Of a stretch of 64,000 nucleotides of DNA, positions 51,131 through 61,150 are shown piece after piece (the stretch's first letter is position 1; every line of letters begins with the position of its first letter). Source of the stretch: Leptobrachium leishanense. Lineage: Eukaryota; Chordata; Amphibia; Anura; Megophryidae. A model generated the notes under the pieces. The model had not been told where the DNA came from, searched no databases, and was given only the letters and a program-made list of their open reading frames with translations. Where the stretch lies: positions 249,399,721 to 249,463,720 of the forward strand of contig CM019067.1 in NCBI GenBank assembly GCA_009667805.1, in the 5' to 3' direction. Position numbers and translations under genes: made by a program.

Positions 51131-52012
51131 TGGAGTTAGGCTTAGGGTTAGAATTAAGGTTACCATTTCTGCATGTTTTTTCACACTAAGATTATGGATT
51201 TTATATTTCACAGTGTGTGTAGGTTTTTTCAGTCATCTGAATTAATTTGAATCAATCTGATTATACTCGGATTGATTAAGTAAAATTATTTTCATCCTTA
51301 TTTTTGTTCAGATTTTATCCAAATAGCAAGACTAATGTATGGACTACAGTGCAGATATACAGTTACTATAATTACACAGTAAAGCCTTGGTTCGGATTTC
51401 TTTACAGAAGGGAACATAAATGTATGAGGTACGTTTTGCTTCGCTAGTAAGTGTGTGGACTTTGCCTTGAGAAGGGAGGACAGATCCAACACAAAGACAA
51501 AATGTATTTAATTTATGGATGCAGTGTTTATGTTTTGTCTTATATGGTTAAATAAGGCTCAAGATATCAAGGCTGGTGCAGTTTAGGAACTCTTGACCAT
51601 GTCTGAATAAGACCAGTGGACTGGGCATCTAGCTATCTTTCTAATATGCGATAGGAAGGTGGAGGACCAATTGCGATCATTATTTCTTTCTAATTTAACA
51701 GGTGACACAGAGATTAATTTTATTAGACATACAGACATGACTTATGTGTACCTAAGGAACAAAGTGTATGTTTACACGTCTCAGTCGTTGTAAATTAGAT
51801 ACACTACCAACAAATTTGTATCCAGCTGTTTAATGGTTCGTATTACTCCTTACCTACTGCATGGCATACTGGGGAAAAAATTGGAAGTGGCTTTCACTAG
51901 CTCGTTTAAGTTAGTATCACTCTCTAAGGGTTTACTAGATAAAAGGTGTTCCTTTCTGGACATGCTGAAGATCGATGAGATAAAGTGAGGGTGATTTAAA
52001 AAATTCATTTTT
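51131..52012. other. Unassigned DNA, no gene seen
   Basis: No protein family recognised. It precedes the ribozyme-like motif and may be part of the same unidentified retroelement. Confidence 0.35.
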
Positions 52013-52017
52013 TTGCC

Positions 52018-52056
52018 GACTGATGAAGCGATTTGATCGCGAAACGCGTATTGGCG
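52018..52056 (+). ncRNA. Hammerhead-ribozyme-like motif (degenerate)
   Basis: CTGATGA is followed by a perfect five-pair stem (GCGAT / ATCGC), then GAAA, then a possible stem III (ACGC / GCGT) and a T at the would-be cleavage position. This is the core layout of hammerhead ribozymes, which are known in Penelope-like retroelements. One extra A before stem II departs from the consensus, and no partner strand for stem I was identified. It may be an inactive relic or coincidence. Confidence 0.35.
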
Positions 52057-53365
52057 TTTATTTTAACTAATTGTTTTAATTGTTTTAAGAAATAAACAAA
52101 TTTTTAAAACTTTTATCGAAGATCCTGCAATCTTATTTTTCCTTGGAGGAATATCGTCAAACGGAGGTGAAAAAGGGGAGTCCGATATCTCCTTAAAATA
52201 TCGGTGGTGCAGCATATCCAGTGTCTGATTTATGACACCTCCACATGTGAGTTGAACTATTGCACACTCTTTTTGGGGGGCTCAGATGAGTTATACAGAT
52301 CACACTATGTTTGCTATTTTTCCCCTTTTGTTCCGAGAGTTGATGACTGCATAAGTGATTCTGCTATTAAATAAGAAGATCTCCCACTTGAGAACATTCG
52401 TTACCAAAGAGGGAAGCGCAGACTGTCACCACAATTTTTTCTGCTGATTTAAAAAAGACACTTCAATTCAGATGGTTTTTGGATTCAACATGTCAAAATC
52501 ATTTTCTGAAGTGCTTTTTTGGGGGCACGTGAAAAAGTTCGGAACTAGTCAAAAAATATTGATTGCTCCCATATGTAGTGTGTAAATTTTGGAAAGGTGT
52601 TGAGTATGGAAGCGTCCAAATTTGAGCACTTTTTCAAAAACGGACTATTTTTTATTGCATCAATTTTCAACATGTCCAGAAGGTGTTTGTTGGGCTAATT
52701 GGGGAATTTTCTGGGGCATGTTTCGGATAAGCCTGACACGTAGGACCAAGTAGCCCTTTACCCAGGTCCTGTACCAGTCCTTCAGATGGCTGGGTTTAGC
52801 AATAGTGAAAAAGGATGACCTATAAAAAGGCAGGGACAGCACAAAGGAAGGGAAACACCAGTCCTTAGTTGGTCGGCAATAAACAACAGGAAAGTTCAAG
52901 GAAACGGAAAATGTGAGCAAGGGTAAAAGAACCAGACTAAGCCGGGCAACAGGATAAAGGAGGTACTAGAATATATAGAGTGTTCAGTAAACAGCAGAGT
53001 CAAGGGAGCAAAAGAATACGCTGGTAGATATCCAATTCCGGATCACACAGAGTAGATCAGTCAGAATAAGTATAGAGAACAATAGTAAGAGGCACTTAGG
53101 TGTCAATAGTGTTGGAACCACGAAAGGGCAGTGAAACTAGAGTTAAGGAGGTTTAACTATAGCACCCTTGTCTTTGATAAGTCGGCTGGATCACATGACT
53201 CCGGTAAGAGCCATCGCAGCCATAGTGACATCATTCACGCGACGGCCAGCCGGCGGCATAAAGACGCTGCGGCTGGCAGCACCCGCACACAGGAGGAGAG
53301 GACGGCCGGGAAGCGCGCACCAAATCAGGAGCTGGCAAGGAGCAGCGCCGGGGTCAGCCGGCCAG
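52057..53365. other. Unassigned DNA, no gene seen
   Basis: Includes an AT-rich part and, at 53160-53365, a CpG- and purine-rich stretch. No LTR or ORF of a known family was recognised. Confidence 0.35.
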
Positions 53366-53499
53366 GGCCGTATTAAGAGCTCTATGGGCCTAGAGCTGAA
53401 TATTCTGGTGGGCTTTTTATGGAATTTAATTAAATGAAAACATATTTTAGGTTATTTAATAGTGCAGATACAGGTATATCTAACCAGGCAGGTACTGTG

Positions 53500-53880
53500 T
53501 AAGTAAATTTCCATTCAGATTTCAATCATTTACAGCGTGTAAAATAATTTTTTTCACATTTTATCATCCAAACCTTTGTGGTTAGATATTCTATAGAGAA
53601 TTCTTGTTAAACAAAAATAATTCAAATGGGAACCTGTTAATGCATTGTTCTGAGAAAATATACAATTTTAACCTTGCTCCCAGCGTGGGAAATGAGAAGG
53701 TAAGTAATGGCAGTGGTATTGCTAATTTTATATGTGACAAATGGATAATGACGCTTTGGAACAAAAATAAAGTTTTTTTTTATTTTCTAATAGATTTTAC
53801 ATGGTCATGTTTGGTATCATTGCAAAGGCCAGACTGTGACCTGTCCAATGACACCTCACTTGACCTTGTGAGGTGTAAAG
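53500..53880. mobile_element. Ancient relic of TTAA element family (left part)
   Basis: 53530-53660 aligns by eye with B at 3670-3905 ('atttacagcgtgtaaaataa' against 'atttacaacgtgtaaagtgt', then 'cacatttta', 'caaatggga'). 53800-53880 aligns with the 'ggtcatgtttggtatcattg' core of A and B. The relic continues after the retroposon at 55892-56060. Far more diverged than the other copies. Confidence 0.6.
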
Positions 53881-53890
53881 ATTAGTGACA

Positions 53891-55880
53891 TGGGGGGGCG
53901 TGGCCGGCTGTGGAAGGGAGAGGACACGTTTTGCTGGAGCTCTGTCTGCAGCCCTTGCAAGTGGGGTTTTTTGGAAGACTTTTTTATGTTGTTTGCCCCA
54001 CTGTGGGGTCCCTAACAGGCTGGCCATCAGGTGTGCACCCTCCGGAGCCTGTATTGCCCCCCCTCCGGAGCTGAGACACGGGTAGTGGCTGCTCACCCTC
54101 TGCTGTGAAGCTCCTCCGGCGGCCATTTTAGGGCCTGTTCCCCTGCTCAACGCTGCCGCGTCTCACTGCCCTTGCGCTTTATTGAAGAGATTCCTGCCAG
54201 GTGGACGCCTGCAGTGGACCACGGTGATGGCGGGCCCCCATCTCCCGGCTCCTGCGGCTGACAGCGCAGCGGGTAGAGTGTCTGTGGCTTGGCAGCGGGA
54301 CGTTCCCCCTCCCCCCACCGCAATGAAAATGGCTGTGCTAACAGGCCTAGATGCCTGTATAGAGATGCTGGGGGAGGCGGATTCAAGCCCAGTCACGAGG
54401 GGAACTTTGCGCCAACTGATGCCGATACTGCGGGGTTGTGGAGTGACAACTATCCATGAGAGCAGACCGGAGGAGGCCTTACCCAACGGCGGTGTAGAAA
54501 GATGTTCAGGGATGCTGGAGGTCGAGGTGCGTGGGGATGTGCCTGGAAGCTTGGATGCCGAGCAGTCACTGGTTTCCCTATCTTCAGGATCGGCTCCTGG
54601 TCCATGCAATGAGGTCTTGCTGGTCGAGAGGAAGGGGGATTGCGAAATGGTGGCAAAGGAGAAGCATGGTCTTGAGGATTCACCAGAACTGGATGAGTGG
54701 GGGCAGCTGACAGATCGTGGATGGCCTGCCCGGGGGGCGCCCACGGGAGCCGCCACAGCCTGCGCTGGATCATCTGAGTGTCCCGCTGAGGAAAACGCAG
54801 TGATGGAGCTGCCTGGACTGCGCCTCCTATCCCCGGTGCCCTACATGAAAGCTACTGAACCCCGAAAAGTAGTGGGGTTCTGGGATGTTTTTGCCCTGAG
54901 TGTCACTGGTGTCACCCACATGCCCATTCAGACGACACACTCTAGGTTGCCCTACGGAGTGCGGCCTGTAGTGGTCCCTTTTCCGTTTGTAGATACCGGC
55001 TGACGTATCTCCCCCCCCCCCACATGCATTTTTATCTGGATGTATCGCTGTTTTTTTTTTCTGTTTTTTTCTCCCCTCCCCTTGCGCTTTTTGAGACCCC
55101 CCCATCCGGGGATGTTTTTGGTTACCCCCCTTGAGTTTTTCTGAGTGAACATACAGACCTATGCGGACATTTGGGCTATTATGAGAACTTTTGTTTTAGC
55201 TATTTTTGTCTTCAGAGGCTGCCATTGTCATTTTTCAATACCCCCCCACTTTATTTCGATGTCTAGCGATGTTTCCCTGTGAGAACCCCCCACCCTATCT
55301 CTTCCCCCCCGATGACTTTTGTTAAGCTGTTCAGAAACGCTGCAGACTCTGTTTTGTAGCTGATTTTTTATTTTCCTGCAATGTGATTGCGGACTTTCGC
55401 TGCCCCCCCCCCCGATGAGACATATTATTAGCAGACTATACCCCAATTCACACCCTTTTCTCCTCCCTTTCCCGTGTTTTTTATTTTTCACCACGCCACC
55501 TCGTGCTGCAGACCCTCTCTCCCCCATTTTTTTTTGGGCGTTGGGGCAACTTGGGGCGTGCCACTGTGGCGGCCACCATGGCTTTGTCTGCCGCACTTGG
55601 CCCTCATGTACCCCGGCCTTTGTGACCTGCACACGTCCATGGCCTCCTACAGTAAGACCCTGCAAGACCGTTTATTTGTTGCTTATCTATAGATGAGACC
55701 CCCCCATCTGGGGAGGTTTTTTTTTTTTTGCTGTCTTAGTTGTCTATATACTGTTTTTCTTTATTTTCTTTATGCTGAGTTATTGCAGACGACTATGTGT
55801 GGCCCTGCGAGGCCCTAACTCTATGTTTCTCTGTATGATGACATATTTCAAAATAAAAATTTTGAATACAAAAAAAAAAA
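53891..55880 (+). mobile_element. Poly(A)-tailed L1-like non-autonomous retroposon
   Basis: Flanked by a 14-base duplication AAAGATTAGTGACA (53877-53890 and 55878-55891). It begins with a G run and 'cgtggccggctgtgg', like the 5' ends of some vertebrate L1s, and ends 'caaaataaaaattttgaat' plus poly(A), much like the tail of the L1 at 9403. No reverse transcriptase. Inner features: a GC-rich first half with a 273-codon ORF, then T- and C-rich tracts. Its complete-looking ends without enzyme genes suggest mobilisation in trans. Confidence 0.75.
54182..55003 (+). CDS. Unrecognised 273-residue ORF inside the retroposon
   Basis: I do not recognise this protein. It starts at ATG 54182 (MKRFLPGGRLQW) and is rich in Gly, Pro, Glu and Ala, with an acidic middle (residues 90-190) and a more hydrophobic C-terminal part (FWDVFALSVTGV). 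I see no zinc finger, coiled coil, RRM or transmembrane segment. Overlapping ORFs on the opposite strand are of similar length, which warns that GC-rich composition alone could keep the frame open. It could be a diverged or truncated L1 ORF1, a non-autonomous element's own product, or chance. Confidence 0.3.
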   Translation: MKRFLPGGRLQWTTVMAGPHLPAPAADSAAGRVSVAWQRDVPPPPTAMKMAVLTGLDACIEMLGEADSSPVTRGTLRQLMPILRGCGVTTIHESRPEEALPNGGVERCSGMLEVEVRGDVPGSLDAEQSLVSLSSGSAPGPCNEVLLVERKGDCEMVAKEKHGLEDSPELDEWGQLTDRGWPARGAPTGAATACAGSSECPAEENAVMELPGLRLLSPVPYMKATEPRKVVGFWDVFALSVTGVTHMPIQTTHSRLPYGVRPVVVPFPFVDTG

Positions 55881-55891
55881 GATTAGTGACA

Positions 55892-56066
55892 CAGGGTTCC
55901 AAAGTCCCCCCAAAAATATTCATTATTTTATTTTTATCCTTACATAAAACCTGGTCATGTTTGATATCATTGGAAAGGCCATGCTCTGGCCTCTACAGTG
56001 ATACCTCACATGACCCGGTACGTAGTTGGAGATACAGTGGTCCAAATGCCCATCAAGAAAGACATA
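55892..56066. mobile_element. Ancient relic of TTAA element family (right part)
   Basis: Continues the relic interrupted at 53890: 'aaacctggtcatgtttgat' and 'atcattggaaaggccatg' match the common core of A and B. Confidence 0.6.
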
Positions 56067-56220
56067 CAGGGCTATTCAGAGAGGTGAAAACCTTGAGAAT
56101 TGCCAGGAGAATGAACAATCTAGACCAAATAGGAGAATTTTTCTGGTTTGACTATTTTGACCTAGAATTTTCAATTCTCCAGTCATTCTCAAGGTTTTCA
56201 CCTCTTTCTGAATAGCCCTT
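56067..56220. mobile_element. Palindromic MITE, copy 4 (CAGGGTTATTCAGAG ends)
   Basis: CAGGGCTATTCAGAGAGG at left and CTCTTTCTGAATAGCCCT at right, flanked by ATA on both sides. The change T to C in the left end is matched by A to G in the right end. Confidence 0.8.
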
Positions 56221-56293
56221 ATAGTTATCTTTTCTCTGGGGCATGGGCCTGGAGCTGCTGCTCCATCAGCCCCTATGTTAATCCGGTCCTGCT

Positions 56294-56690
56294 GCCAGCA
56301 CCGCCAGCATGATGTCTGACAGTGTCATTGTTTACATAGGATACCGACTTTAGGGTCTACACTTGACCTGCTTTTGGAAGGTAATTTCTCTTTGAACCAT
56401 TCTGCAGAATGGCAGGAATCCCATAAATCAGTACTTTTTTCCAATGGAGACTGGTAGAAAGATAGGAAGTAAACAGAAATGGGGAAAGCACCAAGCAGAG
56501 ATGGGGTGAGGCAAATGGCATGAGAGACATTAACATTTTTTAAATATATATCCCCATAATGAAGTAAAATGTGGATTCTAGTTCAATATTGCGTTGCTTC
56601 ACCAACAGTTATTGGAATGTTATGACCACTTTGGTTTATATATTTAAATCCTGTAACTGTAGCCCTAACCACAAGGAAGAATGGACAATC
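56294..56690. other. Unassigned DNA, no gene seen
   Basis: No gene or repeat ends recognised. Confidence 0.35.
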
Positions 56691-56698
56691 CTGTAGGT

Positions 56699-56880
56699 CA
56701 GTGTTTCCCAAACCTGTCCTCAGGACCCTCCGCCTCACCAGGTTTGCCAGATATCTGAAGCACAGCACAGGTGATATGATTTGCTGCTCAGTGATTGCAG
56801 GATTCAGTCTGTATTTCCCCAAGGTGATCTGCAAAATCTGGCCTGGTTGAGGGTCCCGAGGACAGGTTTGGGAAACACTG
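56699..56880. mobile_element. hAT MITE, CAGTGTTTCCC type
   Basis: Flanked by CTGTAGGT and CTATAGGT (56691-56698, 56881-56888), one mismatch. Ends CAGTGTTTCCCAAACC and GGTTTGGGAAACACTG are perfect inverted repeats. Interior blocks ('gcagatca', 'ggggaaat', 'cacctgtgctgtgcttcag') are shared in one orientation or the other with 50433-50615. Confidence 0.85.
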
Positions 56881-56888
56881 CTATAGGT

Positions 56889-57310
56889 CATTGCCAGAGC
56901 AAGTACCTACAGTATGCTCAGCAACTGTTTATCTTGACTACAGTGTAAACAACGGGCCTTTTGTGGAATGCTAACTTGTTACCCTCTTTTTAGTGAATTG
57001 TTATTTTATTATTAAAAGAACACTCAACGCATCCTGACCAATTTATATTTTTAAAATGATCAGGATGTGAGGAGTGCGACCCTTCCCTCCCTCTCTCCCT
57101 CCCTCCCAGCCCCTCAATTTTTGCTAAAAAGTTTCCGCCACCCCACCCAGTGTCACCAGCAGCCAAGAAATTTGAATTTCCGAGCTGCTGATTACTGTTT
57201 GGTTATTCGTGAAATCAGCATGCAGGGCGCGTACTGACGTCGCTATCTCTGACCCAATTATTTAAACACGAAAAAGGAACACTCTGCTTTTCAGTAGAGT
57301 GTACCTTTAG
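56889..57310. other. Unassigned DNA, no gene seen
   Basis: Contains a CCCT-rich stretch at 57079-57112. No gene. Confidence 0.35.
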
Positions 57311-57313
57311 CGT

Positions 57314-57492
57314 ACTGGCTGGGTGGAGTAGAGGTAACATCACTGCTCTATAACTGTGGAGACACAGGTTCGAATCCCAGTAAAAGCAGCTCTCCAGTGT
57401 CCTTGGGCAAGACACCCAACGGTACATACTTCCCACCCAGGACATACTTGAAACCAAGAGAAATCTCAATGCATCCTTCCTGGTAATATAGT
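57314..57492 (+). mobile_element. tRNA-derived SINE-like element
   Basis: 'gggtggagtagaggtaac' provides an A-box-like region and GGTTCGAATCCC at 57367-57378 is a perfect B box. It is followed by 'cttgggcaagacac' at 57402-57415, a block found in vertebrate SINEs with LINE-derived bodies. The lack of a foldable cloverleaf and the attached body argue against a functional tRNA gene. Ends not exact. Confidence 0.65.
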
Positions 57493-58500
57493 TTCTAAGA
57501 AAAAAGGATCTTGCACTTACATTGGCTAATATATGCGCGATGTATGTAAGAATGGGTGAGTATATCGCGGCTTTCATTTTAAGTCATGTATCTTTGAGAA
57601 ATTCCTCGAGTGAAGTATAGATCCACTATCGAACGCCACCTGTGAATATAGGCCGCTGACATTGCAACATACTTCACTTTCTCTTGTACGCAGTAAAACA
57701 TCCTTGTTTGTGTATTTTTTTAAGTGTCTCTTTTTCAGTGCTTGAAGTCTGATGACTCAGAGGAAAGGTGTTGATTAATCTGCCAGACTTCATTAAAGCA
57801 GAATGGGATTCAGAACCGCTAGCTTTAGGGTAATCTAACGCATACTTTCTGTCTTGTGATCGCATTTTTTGTTTGCAGTGCTCATCTTCTCTTATTTCTT
57901 CGCACGTTTTCTACAGGAAGTTGGTCTTTGAAGAAATCTCCTGCATCCTATCTTTTTTTCTGTGAAGCGATCTAATAATACCCTCGTTTAAGCGGTTTCA
58001 TGTTATCAGTGCTGCACTGGGTAATTGATTAAAAAGAAAAACAAAGATAGGAGATTGGATTAAATTAGGTGAATGATATTCAAATGAAGAGAGGACCTGC
58101 ACAAATTGATAAGTCACAGAAAATTACTCCAAGCAAAGGTTGACTTAAAGCCCATCTAACTGAAGATGAGATAATTTAATATTAATTTTAAATTAATTTA
58201 ATATGCAAATAAAAGCTAATCACTGTGTGTAAATATATAGTGCAGAAAGATGCCTCCTGTGAATAGTTATACAATTATTGAGAAAAGCGATTTTTATTTT
58301 TGTTTATTAATGTCTAGATAGAATGTGGGAGCTTTACCTTTTCATTGTTTATTATTTTGTTTGTGCTTTTTCTCCTTCAACAGTGTTTAGTTTTCCAAAA
58401 TTACTAGATGATTGTGTTTTTTTTTTCCCTTTAATTTAATGGTATGTATATGGTTGGTAAAAGTTCATAATTAAAAAAGACACCCTAAGCAGCATGACCC
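57493..58500. other. AT-rich DNA, no gene seen, possible conserved noncoding sequence
   Basis: Complex non-repetitive sequence without ORFs of note. 57620-58060 includes 'gtaattgattaaaa' and 'gatgactcag' words. Candidate regulatory DNA by look only. Confidence 0.3.
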
Positions 58501-58502
58501 TA

Positions 58503-58931
58503 AGGCTAGGGTCAGACTGAGGCAGTGCGAACGCGCGTTCTGGCGCACTTAATTACGGCCGTGCTAGCAGCAGATGCCGGGCAATGACAGCCAATATACG
58601 AAGTACGGTCGCACAAAAGTCCGGCTGCGCAACGCAAGTGGAAAATGAACGCATTTTTTCGAGAACGTGAAACCGCAGGTACTGACGTACAGAGTGCGCT
58701 GCGTCCGCATAGCAGCGTGTGTGCGTGAATTGGAGATGTCAGACGCTGCTAATGTCCGGCCAACATAACGTCCAGACACAAAAAGAGTTTTATTGATGAT
58801 CCGTACAAAATCACGGACGAAAATGCGCATCGTATGACCGCTATCACATATTCCGGGAAAAAATGCGTCCATTCGTTCGAACGCACTTTTTCACAGACAA
58901 CATAAAAATGCGTTAGTCTGACCCTAGCCTT
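58503..58931. mobile_element. MITE, GGGGTCAGA family, copy 3
   Basis: Ends AAGGCTAGGGTCAGAC and GTCTGACCCTAGCCTT are perfect inverted repeats. The interior matches 41812-42235 over nearly its full length. Confidence 0.85.
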
Positions 58932-59257
58932 ATAGTTTAATATAATAATTATTACGGAATGTGATTATCTCTAGTTTTTTTAGTTGGCTAAGCAACATAG
59001 CTGCTGGGTAACCTATTGTATTTTGTGAAGATTCTTCTTATTAATAATAATATTATTTTTTTTCCCACTTTGCTCAAATACCTAAACATATGAAAGTGGC
59101 ACAATATTAGAGACCTATGCTTTGCATAATCTATAGTAATATAAAAAGGTCATGGTCACATGCTCTGGTTGAAAATCAACCAATCAAAAATCGGCTGCGG
59201 AAACTTGTGTTAAAAGTGATTAATCACTAGGCTCTACATTGTAAATCGCAATGTGAC
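58932..59257. other. Unassigned DNA, no gene seen
   Basis: AT-rich, no gene. Confidence 0.35.
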
Positions 59258-59265
59258 CTTTTACA

Positions 59266-60219
59266 TAGAGATGTGCAATTTGTTTCGTACCGAATTCCAA
59301 AATTCCGACGAAATTCACCATTTTCGTGTTTCGGGAGCATTTCCAAAAACAAAATATCGACCAACTAAAATTTCGAATCAGAAATTTTGGATCATTTCGG
59401 CGATTCGGTTCATTTCAGCGATCCGACTCATGTCAGGTGATTCGAATCAGTTGGTTTTTTGCTTTTTTATGACTTATTTAATTTTTTTATTGCTTATTTA
59501 AGAATGCTACCAATTGAATGAAAATTTCTTTACTCAATTATCCTTTTAGGATTTTTTAGCCATTTTTTGGGTGAAATTTTAGGTTTCCTAACTTTTTTCA
59601 AAGAAACAAGGCTTTTTAACCCATAGGTTTCAATGCAGCATATGAATCCACACACTGCAGAGTGGCGCTGCCCGGTAGTGTGCAGATTCATATGTTGCAT
59701 TAATTATACTGCAGAGTGGCGCTGCCCGGTAGTGTGCAGATTCATATGTTGCATTAATTATACTGCAGAGAGGCTCGGCCCGGCAGTGTGCAGATTCATA
59801 TGCTGCAGAGAGGCGCTGCCCAGCAGTGTGCGGATTCATATGCTGCATTGAAACCTATGGGTTAAAAAGCCTTGTTTCTTTAAAAAAAGATTAGGAAACC
59901 TAAAATTTCACCCAAAAAATGTCTAAAAAATCCTTAAAGAATAATTAAGTAAAGAAACTTTCATTCTATTGGTAATAATCTACTTCCCATTCTTAAATAA
60001 GCAATAAAAAACAAAATAAGTGATAAAAAAGCGAAAAATCAACTGATCCAAATCACCCGAAATGAGCCGAATCGGCAAAATGATCCGGATCGCCGAAATT
60101 AGCCTTATCGTCGAAATGAGGCGAATCACATGATCCGAAACGAAAGAAAAACTGTCCTAAATTTAAAAAAAAAAAAAAACACCTGGAAAAATGAAAAAAA
60201 AGAGTCATGCACATCCCTA
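59266..60219. mobile_element. hAT MITE, TAGAGATGTGC type, with internal tandem repeats
   Basis: Flanked by CTTTTACA and CTTTCACA (59258-59265, 60220-60227; one mismatch). Ends TAGAGATGTGCA and TGCACATCCCTA are inverted, and the inverted match extends inward with 'ttcgg' words. The centre (59624-59860) is a second palindrome, 'aacccataggtttcaatgca' and its inverse, enclosing four related units of about 60 bases. Confidence 0.85.
59640..59845. repeat. Tandem repeat in the centre of the hAT MITE
   Basis: Units contain 'gcagagtggcgctgcccg' and 'gtgtgcagattcatatg'. Two are near-identical (59648-59770), two shorter and more changed. Confidence 0.8.
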
Positions 60220-60227
60220 CTTTCACA

Positions 60228-60848
60228 GCAATTTGTACATCTGTAGATTTAGCAGTTTAAGAAAATCGGTTTGAAAACAATTGTAAATACATTTTGTCAA
60301 TATCTCAACGTAATCGACTTGTTATTGTTTATTTTTACCACACGTTTCTACAACTGATTTTCTACAAACATACTCTTCAAATTTCATGTGTGCAATCCCT
60401 AAGACATTAAAGTGTCATTTGCCCATTCAACAGGAAAGCTCTTCTTTTATATAGGTCAGCAGTTTTTCCCACACACCTATATAATGTAAAATATGGGTCC
60501 CCCACGTGACTGCACCCCACAGTCTCCCACTTGACTGCAGCATGAAGGACAGCTGTGAGAGAGAGCTGGCCTACTGGACCACCATCTGCTCGCTGTGAGT
60601 GCTGTGCTGTTTTTCTGTCACTATCTGAGTGACAGCCAGAGCAGCACACTGACTGTGCAGGGGGTCATCCTGGAGGACGGCTCACGCTGTGCTCCCTCCC
60701 CTAGGAACGTGGTGCCGGCTTGGTGAGAGGGAGAAGATCTAAAACTGAAATATCTCCATTTTTTACAATATGTCAGCGAAAGAGACGCTGAAAGGGAGAA
60801 GTGCCCTGTCAAATGGGCAAAAGTCATTTTGCCCATGACAGGTGTACG
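60228..60848. other. Unassigned DNA, no gene seen
   Basis: 60410-60842 may be another element: 'gtgtcatttgcccat' near the start and 'atgggcaaaagtcattttgc' near the end are loosely inverted. ORFs carry no domain. Confidence 0.35.
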
Positions 60849-61150
60849 TTAACCCCTTAACAACACTGGGCATGCTATGTCATCTCGGCAGCGGGTGATC
60901 TTGAATGCCGAGGGACAGCAGAGCAGGTCCAGCTGCTCTCCGGCTGCTTCCCTTTCCAGAGGCCGATGATCGCAATTGGCCACAGGGGGGCTTTTTGCAC
61001 TCAGGCAGTCCCACCTGCAGTCAATTGCGGTGATCGGCCACAGAGAAGGTAGGTTAGCCAGGGGAATTGCCGGAGAGCTGAGGGGTGTGCTGTGCCTCCC
61101 AGCAATGTTCTATCCTTCCTTCTTCTTTAGACCCACCGTTAAGGGGTTAA
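60849..61150. mobile_element. Small TTAA-flanked MITE
   Basis: TTAA at 60849-60852 and 61147-61150 with inverted ends CCCCTTAAC and GTTAAGGGG. About 302 bases, noncoding, with stem-forming 'ggccgatgatcgcaattg' against 'caattgcggtgatcggcc'. End style matches element A. Confidence 0.75.

Larger units (their letters stand above)
53366..56293. mobile_element. hAT-like composite, CAGGGCCGTATTAAG ends
   Basis: Left CAGGGCCGTATTAAGAG and right TTAATCCGGTCCTG are inverted, and inner 'atgggcctagagctg' against 'gggcctggagctgctg' recur at both ends. The flanks (CAGCCGGC and CTGCCAGC) are only loosely alike, so an old 8-bp duplication is possible, not proven. It contains TTAA-family relic sequence, a retroposon and a hairpin MITE. 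Confidence 0.5.

Noticed and set aside
54163..54773. Minus-strand ORFs of 197 and 107 residues
   Set aside because: Overlap the plus-strand ORF in GC-rich DNA; strand of the retroposon is plus from its poly(A) tail.
57314..57385. Functional tRNA gene
   Set aside because: A and B boxes are present, but the acceptor and anticodon stems do not pair convincingly and a SINE body follows.
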